Shown piece after piece: positions 12,113 to 24,600 of a stretch of 64,000 bases of DNA; positions within the stretch are counted from its first letter, which is position 1; every line of letters begins with the position of its first letter. Origin of the DNA: Klebsormidium nitens (lineage: Eukaryota; Streptophyta; Klebsormidiophyceae; Klebsormidiales; Klebsormidiaceae); the NCBI GenBank assembly GCA_000708835.1, contig DF237302.1, positions 31,500 through 95,499 on the forward strand. The letters are read 5' to 3'. A program made the position numbers and the translations under genes. The notes beneath the pieces are model-generated. The model had not been told where the DNA came from. It searched no databases and saw nothing but the letters and a program-made list of their open reading frames with translations.

Positions 12113-12875
12113 TACACAAGCTACCTATGGTGGGTACCGGCCGAGTCAATTTTGACTCCGACCGCCACAAAATTGTAATACCGCGTATCGAATTCCGTCA
12201 GTGATACCGGCGGTTCACGTCACGGCAACTCAGGTTTCTGTTACTCGGGCGGTACAAGTACTCAGACAATATTGCTCGGCCGTAAGTCAGTGTTACAGGA
12301 GTGAAAGACAGTGTTATGTTTTACACTTGTGTGTGAGCATCAAACTGGCACACAAAGAAGAGCCTTATGCAGCCCATAGAAAGCTCTGACAAGCAAAGAA
12401 AAATGTTGGGAGAGCACCTTGAGGGTTTGTTTGAAGACCCAACATAAGGAAATGTCGAGGACAAATCGGAATAAGCACCATACAAGCCTCAAAGTCGGCC
12501 GGCATTGCTTGCTCTTGAAATGCGCCTTTTCCTACACTCTTCTTTCAACTTCCTGCACTCCTCTTTCAAGTTAAGTACCGCGGTACCCTCAGGTGGTTCG
12601 AGTCGGAACTTCCGACAAACACCATGAAATTTCAAATTTGCGGACGCGCAGACTTGCGCGGTACTGTACCGCCGAATATACCGGAGTTTACCGTTCGTCG
12701 ACATGTCAGACAATTTCCAATTCATGAACTCGGACCGGATTCTAAAGTACGGCCGAGTACGGTCGTCAGTACCGTGTACATGAAATGTCGCGACGCGTAA
12801 CACCGGTGAGTCAATTTGGTGACGGTACCGTCGCGCGATTGAGACCGCCGACACCCACCATAGGTAGCTTGTGTA
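12113..12875. mobile_element. MITE-like element with 23-bp terminal inverted repeats
   Basis: Positions 12113-12135 and 12853-12875 are a perfect 23-bp inverted repeat (outer end TACACAAGCTACCTATGG). The similarity continues imperfectly inward for about 15 bp. If the outermost TA is the target duplication, the element is about 760 bp and fits a TA-inserting (Tc1/mariner-like) non-autonomous transposon. The interior has no transposase-like ORF. It is rich in short ACCG/CGGT palindromes, such as GACGGTACCGTC near 12820, which could form folded structures. The superfamily is an inference. Confidence 0.55.
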
Positions 12876-13672
12876 TAGCGTTAGTGAGCACCAGACGGTA
12901 GGGCCCGGCCTGACCAGCTATCATACCAAGTATAAAGCTTCACATGACATGGCCCGGCCGCTGCCACGTGGGCCGCGCGCTGCGCCTGTCCGGCCGGCCG
13001 CCATTAATCAATACATGCATTAACATGTGCCAGTGGGACCGCCTCATGAGCCTCATCGAGCATGGTCGTGTGGAAAGGGGGATAGTAAGGCCGGCGAGCC
13101 CCGCTGGGGCCGCCGTATTAAGCATCAGTGGGTGTTCGATGCACATACGGTAGCTAGCAATACATCAAACAAGCTTCATAGCTCGTATAGACGGCGGGCT
13201 TATGACCGGGCATGAGCTTGAAGGCGGCAGTCATGCGCTGAAAGCGATCAAGCATGACGCCGGGCCGGCGGCATGACAGGGACTGACTGCACGCGTGGCT
13301 GCGCGCCCGCCTGATCGACAGGCCCGCTGGACCTGTCCAATCCCAATCGCGGGCCCCATGAACAAGTGTTCAGATTCGAGGACTGCCGGCCTGGCATCAA
13401 CTTCACAGACCGCAGCTGTTTGCTCTCTGAGAGCGACTTACTGTACTCGGCTTCCCTCTTGCATCTTCCAAGAGGTGCTTGCTCATTGTCGAAACCATTG
13501 AAATGGCTGCTGTATGGCTTGTAACACTACAGTTATTTTTGATTTGACAGTCCTGTCCTCAGACAGACCGGACTGAGGCTATTGGATGCAAGCGAACTTC
13601 ATAAACGCCCGCGATTCGAACTTTTGAAGTGAACAACTGAAGACTATCTAGCGCGCAACACTATATAACGGA
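12876..13672. other. Intergenic, GC-rich, no gene seen
   Basis: This stretch between the inverted-repeat element and the Rab21 stop codon is GC-rich near 12.95-13.35 kb, with GGCCGGCC-type palindromes. It contains only ORFs of 60-70 codons on both strands. The last few hundred bases should include the Rab21 3' UTR. Confidence 0.4.
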
Positions 13673-16600
13673 TCAACTACAGCACGATCGCTTTGGAGGG
13701 GCTTTCGGCCGTTCATCAATGATGAGAGTCCCTTGTCGTCGAGGTACGAGAGTGGACTCGACGGCTTCTGCAGCGGCGGCTGCTCGTCGTTTGCTGACGA
13801 GTGCACCTGAACAACCCGTCAGATCTTTTGGTCCACGTGTCACAGGGACAAACTTGCACATCGTTGACAGTCAGAGTCGGACCAACCTCGATCCTACTCG
13901 GCGTTCTAACCTTCAATGGTTATCGGATTTGGCTTGCAGATGCGGCTCATCTGAAATGTGTACTTGCTGAAAGGATCCCAAGTTGGCACACGATGCTCAG
14001 ATTCAGAACACTATCTTTCATAATCAGAACTAGCATGGGTTCTCACAGCCTCAAAATAAGGGAGACGACTTCAATGTCTCAAAGCATAAGGTCTCAACTT
14101 CGATGGAGGAGGACGCCTGACTCACGCTTTGCAAGATCTTGGAAGACCGCGTCGATGCCTTTATTGAGCTTTGCCGATGTCGTGAAGTGAGAAGCTCCAA
14201 TTGATTCAGCGTACCTGCAGGTAAAGCATGGCGATGAGAACTAAAATGCCTTGCAGCACAAGCGGACTGCCAACAAACAAGGCAACAGAGGCGCCCGTTC
14301 GTCAACGGTCCCGTCCTCATTCATCGTATGTGGACGGATCAAAAGTTCCCGAAGGGCCGCGCAATAGTTCTGCAGTACTCAGGTTTGATCAAATGGACCG
14401 TCTGCTTGCATTCCCAAAATCTACAAAACCTGTGAAAACAGCCATGCGGGAAGGAGAGCTGCCACAGCAAGACAGAAAGCGAACAACATCGTTAAATATA
14501 TACCAACGGGAGCTTATGCTGGTATGTATGTTGGCTTTTCTGTAGTGAAATCGTCCCTACCATTGTTACATGGAAGCAAATGGGCGGATTCTCGAATAAG
14601 CCAATTGGAGGGCGTGTCACTCCCTGGTCTGGAGACGCGCTCTTCTGCTACCAGTTTCGTTTTGCCCTCGAGCTTCCAGTGCCTTGTTACAGGGTTGAAA
14701 ACGGCAGGGACAAAGGCAAGCCTACAGTTCGATACTGCCTTTGTCCCTGCAAGGCTACAATTCAACTCCCATTGCAAACCCTCTGGAATTCTCGAATCAT
14801 CAAATGCTGTGCGTTGACAGGCAGGTCGGGGCCTGAATCAGTATTGTGGCGGCAAGCGGCAGATTACGGAGCTAGGCTACAATCGGGCTTGTTTGGGTGA
14901 AGGGTGGCATCAAGGCGAGGACGTGGCGTCATGCTGTTAGGAGCAGGGGCCTTCATCACTGTGCCAACTGACGATCGAAGAAAGACGTTTCATCGGGTTC
15001 TGATCTACAATTCTAAAGGCAAAAGAGGAAGCACTGAAGGATGGTGGGAGAGTTGCGATCAGATGCCTTAAATGTGTTGCCCGGTCGGCCTTGAAAAAAT
15101 ATGGTACGATCTGCCTGATTCTTACATTACGAAGCCTTCCGTATATGAGCGACGCACAGAATGCAAACAACCGAGGGGGACGACAGAACACAAAGATGAG
15201 AATTTTCACTCTGACACTTGAACAGGGACCACCCTTCGCTGTCAGTCAGGCAGCTCTCCTCTTCGTTGCCGCTGCAACCGACGTACCAATGAGGACAAAG
15301 ACCAATTTTAAGATCCCGTCAGGACGACCAAGGCAATGTTCAGACTTAAAGGCCAGAGGCCGGATCGGATAAATATTTCAAACTACGAAGTTCACAACAC
15401 ATCTGCCTGAAACAATACAGCAACCATCGAGACTGAAAACTTTGTGTGCACTGAAAACTGGAACAAATCTCCTACGCTGCTAGCCGCCAATGTAAGGCTC
15501 TTGCGACTGGATCAAAAGCGGAACAAAAGTGGGTGTAGACTTTGCTCGTCATTGGTCTCAATGCAGCCAATGGAGCTTTGGGCTCACAAGCCCAGGCCCT
15601 TGAACCATTAAAGCTGCTCAAGGAAACAAACGCAGAAGGAACGGAAAGAACGCTCTACCGTTCAGTGCATGACGAAAGCTGAAAGACCCAACTCCTGTCC
15701 GTAAATTTTCTTCGAAGCCAATCGAAAAAACAAGCGGCTGCAACAAACCGACGAAAATAGCGCGCAGCCCTCTGCAGAACACTGAAGGGAGCAACCCGGG
15801 TGATCGACTGAGCGCACCAGTACTTTGAGACAAGCCGCTCGCTTCACTCCAATACCTTTAGTGCCAATGATTGTCAGTAACGACTTTATGCATCAGACGT
15901 CAGCAAGCATACAGCTGACACCTGCGCGCGCTTAAGGCAGAGGACCGCCAGAACTCGTTGCGCGAGTGATGTTTTCAAAGTAGTCCTGTAAGAGTTACGA
16001 GGGGTTGCTTTCAGGGGCAACGGAACGACGCACTTAGGGCGCCAGACGTTCGCTCAACATATCAGGCACGGTGGAAAGAAGACCTGTACACTTCGTGTAG
16101 GCCTCACGGATTGACTTCGTTGAAAAGCATAACGTGGAAACCACGAATCGAGTTGGGTTCCAGGGCATAGCCTCGGCAGTCGGGGCATTCTGCGTGTGCT
16201 CTGGAATGGGCGTCAAACCGAATTGACAATATGCCTGAGGAGTAGAGTATCACCCCTCAGTAATCGCAGTCTTCACTGCCGTCCTGTGCCGCTCGAATTT
16301 AGGGACACAAAAGGACAGCAGGCTCGTGCAAACAGTCTTGTATCTCGTCAAGAAAGTGGTCACGGTCCCGACCCGACGACCCCGGAAGCATAACAACTTC
16401 GCTCAGAGTAACAATCAAGGTGCGGTGCTATTCTTGTTAGCGTAACCTCTGAAGGCATAAACCTTATCCTGGGCAGGCAAGTGAAGGAGCAGGCGAACGC
16501 ACACTTTGTCGTAGCCAGACTCATGAGGGGAATATCAAGTTTTACATTCGCTTTGGAGGTGAAGTTGCGATGCTGTTTCAGGCTTCTTGGAAGAGATGCC

Positions 16601-19600
16601 CACTGAGACGTCCACTACTGCCTTCTCCGTTTCGACAAACGCTGGAAGTCGATGAACAAGTTGCATCAGCTGCTCATAACGGAGAGAAGGCAAATATTCA
16701 GAACCGTCAATATGGTTAGGCTTAATCACCAGCGGATGCTCCAGACCGAAGCCCCGTTGCCGGTGGTGGTTTTTCCCCTCGCCTTGTGCAATCGTACAAC
16801 TGGCGTCAGGATTAGAATCTGTCAAGCGCAAGTGTGGTGCTCAAGTCGAGCCCCCACCGCTGCCATAACTCGTCCCTGCCATCCAATCTTCCACTCCGAA
16901 AAGAAAGTAGAAAGAGTAAACACGTGGTTCTCAGATTTGTGACGTACCCGCATTAACAGGTTGATATTTAGGGGCCTCAATGGCACGGCAAAGCGTGTCT
17001 CTTAAACCAGCGCGACAGCATCCGTAAGCAGGTGGTTGCAGCAAATCTGCCAGGTTCAGTCGTCGCCGGTAAAGGATTTTAAATGAGAGAGTACGGTTTC
17101 AAGCGAACGCACATCAATCTCGAAGTCAGCTGGATCGTATATACTGCCTCACAAGGATTCACAGCCGATGTTGCCACAGTCTCAAGGCAATCTGGAACTC
17201 CGATACCAGCCAGCCATCAGAAGGGTCCAACTGACATATGCAACATTTCCTACCACTCTTTGGGAAAGAATAAAAACACACTCACAGTGTCACGCCAGTG
17301 TGGCAACACATGAGATAGACTCGTATTCAATCTTCTTTACCACATCGCGGCCATATTTGTAGCTCGGCATTTGTCTGTGGAATGCCAACAACAGTCGTGT
17401 AATGATTCCCCCGAAATAAGTGGGCAGACATTGCCCTAAGATCCAAACCCCGAGGCAGAATGGGTGAGCTTATGTTGGTGATGAGTCTCAGCACCTAAGG
17501 TTGGCGTCGAAAATCTTGCTGTCAATGTCGGAGGTTTGCTTTACGCAGACTTCAAGCTTTCATTGCCAGCCGCGCCCTAAAGTCAAGTTCGTTCGGAACA
17601 GAGTATAAGGGGCTACGTGGAAAACAACCAGTGCAAACATGATGACATGCTGCATGCAAGTCATGTCAACTTTGCATCTGCCAGACACGTTCATTCCGAA
17701 TTGACATAAGCAGGCCACAAGAAGGTCAAAAGCATGATCGTCCTTAGGCGGCGACAATAAACCAAGGCCTTCTCCATATGGGAAGAGAAGCGACCTCAAG
17801 GCAAGCATTCTGTTGCATGAGCATTCCAAGTTGCGAAGACATGCATTCATGTCATCGACAATGCTCAATTTAAGATACGGTATGTCGAAGAAAAGCGTTG
17901 TCGAAAAAGCATCGCAGCAAGGAATTGGGTTAAACAAGGAGAGGCCATATGGAGTCTGGCGGAGCAAACGGATCAAAAGCGGAACACACTCGCCATCAAG
18001 GCGCGCTTATCGTCTGGCCTTAGTGTGAAGACCGCGGCCGTGGGCTTCTGAGCCCAGGCCCTTATCATAACCAGCCCTTAATTAATAGAAAGGGCAGACA
18101 ACTCTGCCGTAATGGAACCTGAAACACTTGATCTTAGAAAAAGCATTTCCAAGAACCCGAGAGAGCGCGCGCTTCAGCCTTCCGCAGAACAAATCTAAGC
18201 TCATATAGCGACGCACGCAGTCGGCTGAGCACCGCTTTCTCTCTAACAAAAGCCGCTCGCCGCTTGCCGCTTTAGAGAGCACTGAGGTATGTTATCGGGG
18301 GCAACATCACTCTGTGCAGCGGAGGTTAGCAACAAGAATACTACAGCAATTATTTACACGCACACACAAGACGGTTATCTGCTCGAAGTGGAATCACGAG
18401 TGAACGTGATAAGGCATTGGTGCACCCACAGACTGGCTCCGCAAAATGCACACAATCAGGGCGGTTTGAGGGACAATAATACGGACGTACTTAAGGCGCC
18501 AAAAGCGCCCATACACGCGGTCGTTATGAGCGCTTCACGGCTTGACGGAGTTCAACGCCATAAAGCGAAAGTCAGGGGGAAAAGTTGGGTCCCTATGGAT
18601 GGGCTCAGGAGTCGGGGCTTACAGACGGGCGTCAGACCCAAACGGGTGCGCTTGTGAGGCGGACACCGTCAGACCCTCAGTCATGACAGTCTATCTATTG
18701 CCGCTCAGCAGCAATTCGGACCCAATCGAACAACAGGCTTGCGCAAAAATATTGTACTTCCGTCAAAAGAGGTTGTGCTGGTCCAGATTCGACGATACAG
18801 GGAGCATAAGTTGCAAAACAAATCCGCTCAGAAGACAACATTGACAAGGGGCTGTGCGGCTCTCCATAGTAGAATGACCCAGACAGAAAAGCAAGGGGGG
18901 GCTGTCATTAGTAGTGGACCCCTGTACTCAATTTACCTCCATGTCAAGCGGTTCGTCAATCCGATTCCTGCCACTTTAGAAGGTTTGCAGTTCTGAACTG
19001 GTTGTCTTGGTCTGCCTTGTTTGGAGTCCTTGACAATTCCTAAGTTACATATCTTCAGCAGAAAATGAAAAAGGTTCCTTATCCTCCCCCTGAGAAATTT
19101 GCAGCCACGGACAGGGAGGTTTGCGATGATGTTTCGTTGATTTACAATGATGTGCGAAGAGCAGCAATTACTTGCTTGAGTATGGCACGCTCACTCTGTC
19201 TGTTCGGTCAAGTCCAGTTCTTCTTGCCGGTCCAGGTCGATCTTGTTCCCAGCAATCGCCAGCACAATGTTCCGGCCCGCCATTTTCTTGAGCTCCTTAA
19301 CCCAGCTCTTAACCCGGTCAAAACTGTCCTTGTCGGTGACATCATAGACGAGGAGAGCGGCTGCAGAAGAAACGTCTCCAAGTTTCAGTGGAGGTCAAAA
19401 AACGAGGAGCTACATACTCCCCCATGCTTAGTGCGTGCTTCGCTCCGAGGGAGAGAAGGAGAAAGTGGTGAGCAACCGGACTCTGCCTCCGTCGGTCTTC
19501 AAAGATTCCCCAGGCTACTGTGTTGCCCCCCAGAGAAGACGCAAGGGAAGCAATGCAATCATTGCTTACTAACTTTATCGTGGATATCAAACCGCGAAGG

Positions 19601-20998
19601 AAGCCGCGTTCAACCCCAACAGAAGAGGCACGAAATATATAAGATGCTCTGTATGACCAACCTATGACTTTGAAAACAGTCTGATTACTATTCTCATGTG
19701 GAATGAACCTGCCTTCCTTCCCCAATCTTGTGCATACTTCCGCCTTTTTTAGTTGCAAGGATCTGCTTTCCGCGATTGCCTATTTCCTCTGAAGGGGCAA
19801 GCATTGCAAAGTCACTGATCAAAGTAAGACAAATAGGAACAAAAGCTTTCTTACTAGAGACTACTGTATTTGCAGAAATCTTTGCCCGAACAAAACATCG
19901 AGTCCTGTGACAATTCAACTCATTGAAGTCATCATCGAAGGTCGACTCACGCAAGAAACGCCATTTATGAGCCTGACTCAAATTTGAAGTTCAGTTCAAC
20001 GTCCACAACAAGACATAGACACAAAAAGGACATGGACTCACCATCGGCATCCCGATAATAGATTGGGCCTAACGAGTGGAACCTTTCCTGTCCCGCCGTA
20101 TCCTGTAGCCCACCAACCAGAGTATGTTCAACTTCGCCGGTCCAATGATGAAAGCTCAACTGCCAATAACCCAGTCGAGCATGGCTCACATGGGAAGACG
20201 GCACACATTGCTTTTTGAGGAGGCCCCGCAGGAAAGCTGATGTGAATTATGGGAGACTTGGGGAAGAAATCCACAATGATGATCAAACTCAATGCTTGAA
20301 TGCCAAGCTGGGCAAAACCTTAGCAACAAAGTACTAAGCAAGCGGCAACTCTGAATTCTGTCTTTGACAGACACACACAGCAGGCATCAACCAAGGCGAT
20401 TTTACTTTTTGGGCTTCCATGACACCCTCCAGGATCTTTCTGCTGAATCCTTCAAATTAGGGGTTTTATTTCTTCAGGATCAGCACTACATTGACAGAGA
20501 AGGAAATGTTCTAAGCATATGCAAAGTGAGAACTCACCCAGATGGACAGGGCAACAGAAGTTTCTGCATCAACCAACACCTTCTTTGAGAGGAAGGATGC
20601 CTGGATGGTGGCTTGCTGTGTGTCAGAAAATTCGTCCTTGGCAAAGCGGAGGAGAAGTGATGTCTTCCCCACGCGGCCTGAAGCAGAGAGTGGCTCTGAT
20701 CAACAAAAGAAGCTCCACCATCACGACAAAAGGACGAGATAGCACCGGAACAGCAGGGAGCTATTAAGCTCAAAAGGGTATCAGACTCTATCCAGAACAG
20801 CTGGGGGAGCGGCTCTTCTCAAACTGGAAACAAAAGCTAAGAGCTTTTGTTGCAAGGCTGCAAGTACATCTCAACAGGGCGATGACTACGGCCCAAACTC
20901 AGAATCAACGTGCAGCGCTTAGATCGAATCAAGTAGCTCTACTCACCTTCTCCCAAAAGAACTACCTTCAGGTTCGCAGCAGGACTTGCAGCCCGCAT
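13673..20998 (-). CDS. RAB21: Rab21-type small GTPase
   Basis: A Ras-superfamily GTPase of 213 aa that should act on endosomal membranes. Exons on the - strand are 20947-20998, 20538-20677, 20042-20102, 19195-19360, 14126-14214 and 13673-13806. They total 642 nt, all GT-AG. Visible motifs are the P-loop GEGRVGKTS (residues 16-24), a switch I segment with TIQASF (41-46), DTAGQERF (65-72), the Rab-typical [10 protein letters not shown] (75-84), the guanine-specificity box NKID (123-126), TSAK (152-155) and a C-terminal KRSCCS whose double cysteine fits geranylgeranylation. TIQASF and [10 protein letters not shown] point to the Rab21/Rab5-related branch rather than Rab5 itself. Intron 4 is almost 5 kb; the others are 0.27-0.68 kb, apart from the 319-nt last intron. 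The gene lies head-to-head with CEP135, with 643 bp between start codons. RAB21 is inferred from motifs; a phylogeny could still move it within the Rab5/21/22 group. Confidence 0.92.
14704..14750. repeat. 15-bp perfect hairpin inside Rab21 intron 4
   Basis: The arms 14704-14718 (GCAGGGACAAAGGCA) and 14736-14750 are perfect reverse complements around a 17-nt loop. It lies within the large intron on the transcribed - strand gene. It could be a folded RNA or the remnant of an inverted repeat. No function is supported. Confidence 0.5.
15509..18900. repeat. Diverged tandem duplication (unit about 2.45 kb) in Rab21 intron 4
   Basis: Segments beginning near 15509 recur in the same order and orientation beginning near 17970. 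A 17-nt identical string lies at 15509-15525 and 17970-17986. GCCCAGGCCCTT lies at 15590 and 18052. ACTTA(G/A)GGCGCC lies at 16032 and 18489, and a CTCACGG..TTGAC..GTT block lies near 16102 and 18534. The offset stays near 2430-2462 bp. Both copies are full of indels. One + frame is partly conserved (16340 region compared with 18755 region, both ending in RR.R.H), but no protein family is recognisable. The block sits between Rab21 exons 4 and 5. Confidence 0.55.
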
Positions 20999-21641
20999 CG
21001 TTCTGCTCCAAGCTGCCACAGCTGCTCAAAGCCCTAGGTATCTTGGGCTACACCGGACAGGGGCAAAGTGCTCTATCCGCTTCCAGCAGCCGCCCTTACA
21101 TGCCACGATACCTGCATGCAAGGGAATATTGCAACAACTGTCCCAGATCATAGATGAAATTGCATGAGCATGCCGTGTACAGGGGCCCAGACAGTCAGCA
21201 TTATGATACTGTATCAGATACATATACCTATACCCACTTTAATACTTTACCCACAGTCACCAGACTGCGGTGTGAACTGGAATCAACGCACTTTCAGCCA
21301 CTCGATCAGAAATTTGAACAGCATCGGACGGGGTAGGACGCCTATGTTTCAAAATTCAAACTCAGGGCCAAACGAGCACATCTATCACGATGGAATGCTC
21401 TGTAGAGCTTGGATATCTAGCATTCTGAGAACCCTTCTAAAAAGGGGCAATGCTTGAATGGCGTCATTTGTTCAGTGATTTTGAAAGGATTTAGAAATTC
21501 CTGATGCGCTAGGAAAGCTGCAGGGCCCGCTCTATTGTTTACCAAGTTTTTCAGATGCGCCATGCGCTGGTAATTTGGAGACACAGGGAGGGCTCATTTG
21601 AGAGGATGACCAATTGACAGCCATCTTTTCGTTTCTAGAAG
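20999..21641. promoter_or_regulatory. Shared intergenic region of Rab21 and CEP135
   Basis: This 643-bp stretch separates the divergent start codons of the Rab21 gene (-) and the CEP135 gene (+). It must carry both 5' UTRs and probably both promoters. I see no convincing TATA box at a useful distance from either start. A short TA-rich run (GATACATATACC) lies near 21216. Confidence 0.3.
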
Positions 21642-24600
21642 ATGGGGGCGCCAAAGGTGCAGGATGCACCAGGAGAGATAGCTGCCCTAAAGCGGAAGCT
21701 TGAAGCGTTGAATTACATTGAAGGCGTTGAGGGTGTGAACGCATACTCGGCTCCTTTGACAAAGAGACTCCTAGACGATGTCGTGCATACCACTGAGAGA
21801 TACCGCTCTTTGAAGATGCAAGAAACTCGAAAGTCATACGAGCTGGAGAGCGAGAGGAAAAAGGCAGAACTTCTGCGGCAGGAGAATGGGAGGCTGCTGA
21901 AGGAGAACAACGAGTTGCACCTGGCCCGGATGAAGGACGCAGAGGCGAGCCGTGCAAACGAGAGGAGCAGCTGGCTAGCACAGAAGAAGTCGGAAGATGA
22001 GCTGGCGGAGCTGCGGTTCTGGAAAACGCAGGCCGCGAGCAGATTTGAAAGCTTGGAAAAGGAGAAGGATGGGTTACGATTGCAGCTACAGAAGCAGCTG
22101 GGAGGTACAGAGCCCCCCGCTCCAATTCACACCACCCTTCCCTTGCCACATCTGACCTGCAGGACATGTGTTTTAAAGCCTGAGCAGCTTCAGTACTGCA
22201 AGCACACTAACTGGTTACTTCATATACCGAATGGTTTAGCGTAGGCACACCTTGTCTCGGACGGAGCCTCGTCAGCCAAGCTGGCCTTGAAAGGTCTTTA
22301 TCTGCTTGGCGATCACGTGCTTGGTGTACACTTTATGAAGTCTGGACCTGTCTCATGCAGGTGATATGGATTTCACCATCTCTGATCCACTAGGTGAGCT
22401 CACTCTCAGAGTCTCAGCAAACGCAAAGCTGGTCATCTGGACGGCTGGCTGTTGGTTTGAATCAGTTGCATTTATAACAATGGGCAATGTGCTGAGGTTC
22501 TTACACAACATTTCAACCCTGTAATTTGTGACCCGTGTCTACCATGACGATATCGCCCCCACAGTGTTAAGAGTGCTTACATAACTGTGATACATTGTCT
22601 GCAGTCCCCCTGACAGACGAAGGTGCAGTGGCAAGATTACCTGCGGCCAAGTTGCCTGACTCAGGAGTAATTGACTTGGTCAGGTGAGTTTGTGTCGCAA
22701 TTTCTTGGTGACTGATCATGAGTACTTCGGTGGTCCCTCAAGAGCTGGGCATGAAGTTGCAAATGATGGATTTACAGATCAATTATTATGAATAAAACAA
22801 AGGCAACAAAAGCCACAAGAGGGAAGAACGGGGGGCTCGGGAGGGCGGCATTCGAACAAAGAAGAGGGGGCTGCAGCACTATACCTCACTCACAAATGAG
22901 ATGGCTCGCAACTCAAAACAGAATTGCTTGATTTATTGGCAACTCGAGTGTGCCGGTCAACTGCTGCGTGCAACACTAGAAGAAGCCATTGAAACCATCT
23001 GAATGCTGTTCAATAGGCGTTGGTTGAAAACACGACAAGTGTGTCCATTCTCGCTCTTAGCAGTGAAAGGGGCATTCTCAAGTCTGGGTGTCACCTCTCT
23101 TAAAACTGCTTTAAGTGTACAAGTGGTTGGACTCGGCTGTCAAAATATAATACATGTGAGACAGAGTCTGCTGTAAAACCTGCCCTTTTGGCACTTTTGC
23201 CAGGCTGTCAGACGAGAGGGCGGCCACCAGCGCCGAGCAGATCGCTTTCCTGCAGGCCCAGCAAGCAGAGCTCAGCGAGTTGCTGTCGACAGCGCAGGTT
23301 TGACTTTGACACATTAAAAGCTTTATCAGCGTTGTGCCAATCCATTTCGATCCCTGCTGCAATCTGCCGTCTTGCTAGTAGCCTGCACCAGCCACCGCTT
23401 TGCCGATTCTGTAAAACTGTTTTGGAACTAAAAGGTGTTGCCTGTCGTTGTAGCCCAGGGTAATCTGCATGATAGAGTGACCCAGGTATCACTTCTCCTG
23501 ATGCATAACTTGGCTTTACAGGCTACGGTGCAAGCACGAGAAGAGGAAGTTCAGCGCTTGACACGATTGCTGGAGGGGGGCCGCAATGTTGACGACCTCT
23601 CCGCAGGTGCGTGCAATACTACCCATAGAGCAGGCCCTTTGTAGTATGCGCTGTCTTTGAGTTCCTCGAAGAGAGCAATCTGAATTTGATCATGCTTATT
23701 AAGCCTAGGTGAGATCTTACAAGTCAAAAACGGCTTCCGGTTCTTGTGTTCGGATCCTAACGGCTGGAAAATCTCCAAGCCCCTCTCCTTGTTGCCCTCA
23801 GTCATACATCTGGTCCCTGTCTGTGCTTTCAAACCTAATGCAGGAGTCGTACACGAAGCACAGCGCTGTCAATGAGAAGGCCGATGGAGGTCCTGCTCTC
23901 GGACTTGCTTGCACAGATTGCCATAACACTGACCATAACCAGAAGACACTTCCATACCTACATACATAACTTCTTGCTTCCTTACTTACACGATTTCTTG
24001 CAGAGCACGAGAAGAAAGCGGCAGAGGAGCTCCTCACTTCCTTGAATCACCAAGTGGAGTACATGACGAAAGAACTGGCCGCGTTTGACGAGGTGAGGGT
24101 CACATTTTTACAATGACTTAGCAGTACGATTTTCGGAAGGGGCTGAAGTCTCTCTTGGGACTGTGTCCAATTGACCCATACGAGGCCGACCTGCTGCATC
24201 ATTAGTGTTCCTGCGATTCATCAACCCGTCCTGCACACTCCACAGTAATATTGCTCTCATAACACGTCACTGGAAGACCATGCCCTCTCACTTCGTTTAG
24301 GTTTAAAACATGCTAGTCGAAGATCAGACCCTTTTCCTCACCTGTCCTTAGTCCCTGTCTGTTTCGTACAGGTGTCCAAGAAGAAGGAGGAGGCAGAGCA
24401 GCGGTTGCAGCAGGCGGAGGCTAGGGTCAAGGCCTTGACCGACGAGGTGGCCGAGCAGGAATCTCAAGCCAAGAAGGTACGAATGGGCAGCGGCACGCAC
24501 GTTTTGTTTGTCGATTGAGAGTTGACGCGACTTGTCAAATACTGTGATGTTGGGAAAACGACGTACGGTGTTTGGTGTGCGCCAACCATGCTCTTGCAAA

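Noticed and set aside
14228-14900. Overlapping + strand ORFs of about 100 codons
   Set aside because: They lie inside Rab21 intron 4, on the opposite strand, without family similarity or conserved splice structure.
19065-19667. 200-codon + strand ORF
   Set aside because: It is antisense to Rab21 exon 4 (19195-19360), whose - frame carries the NKID motif.
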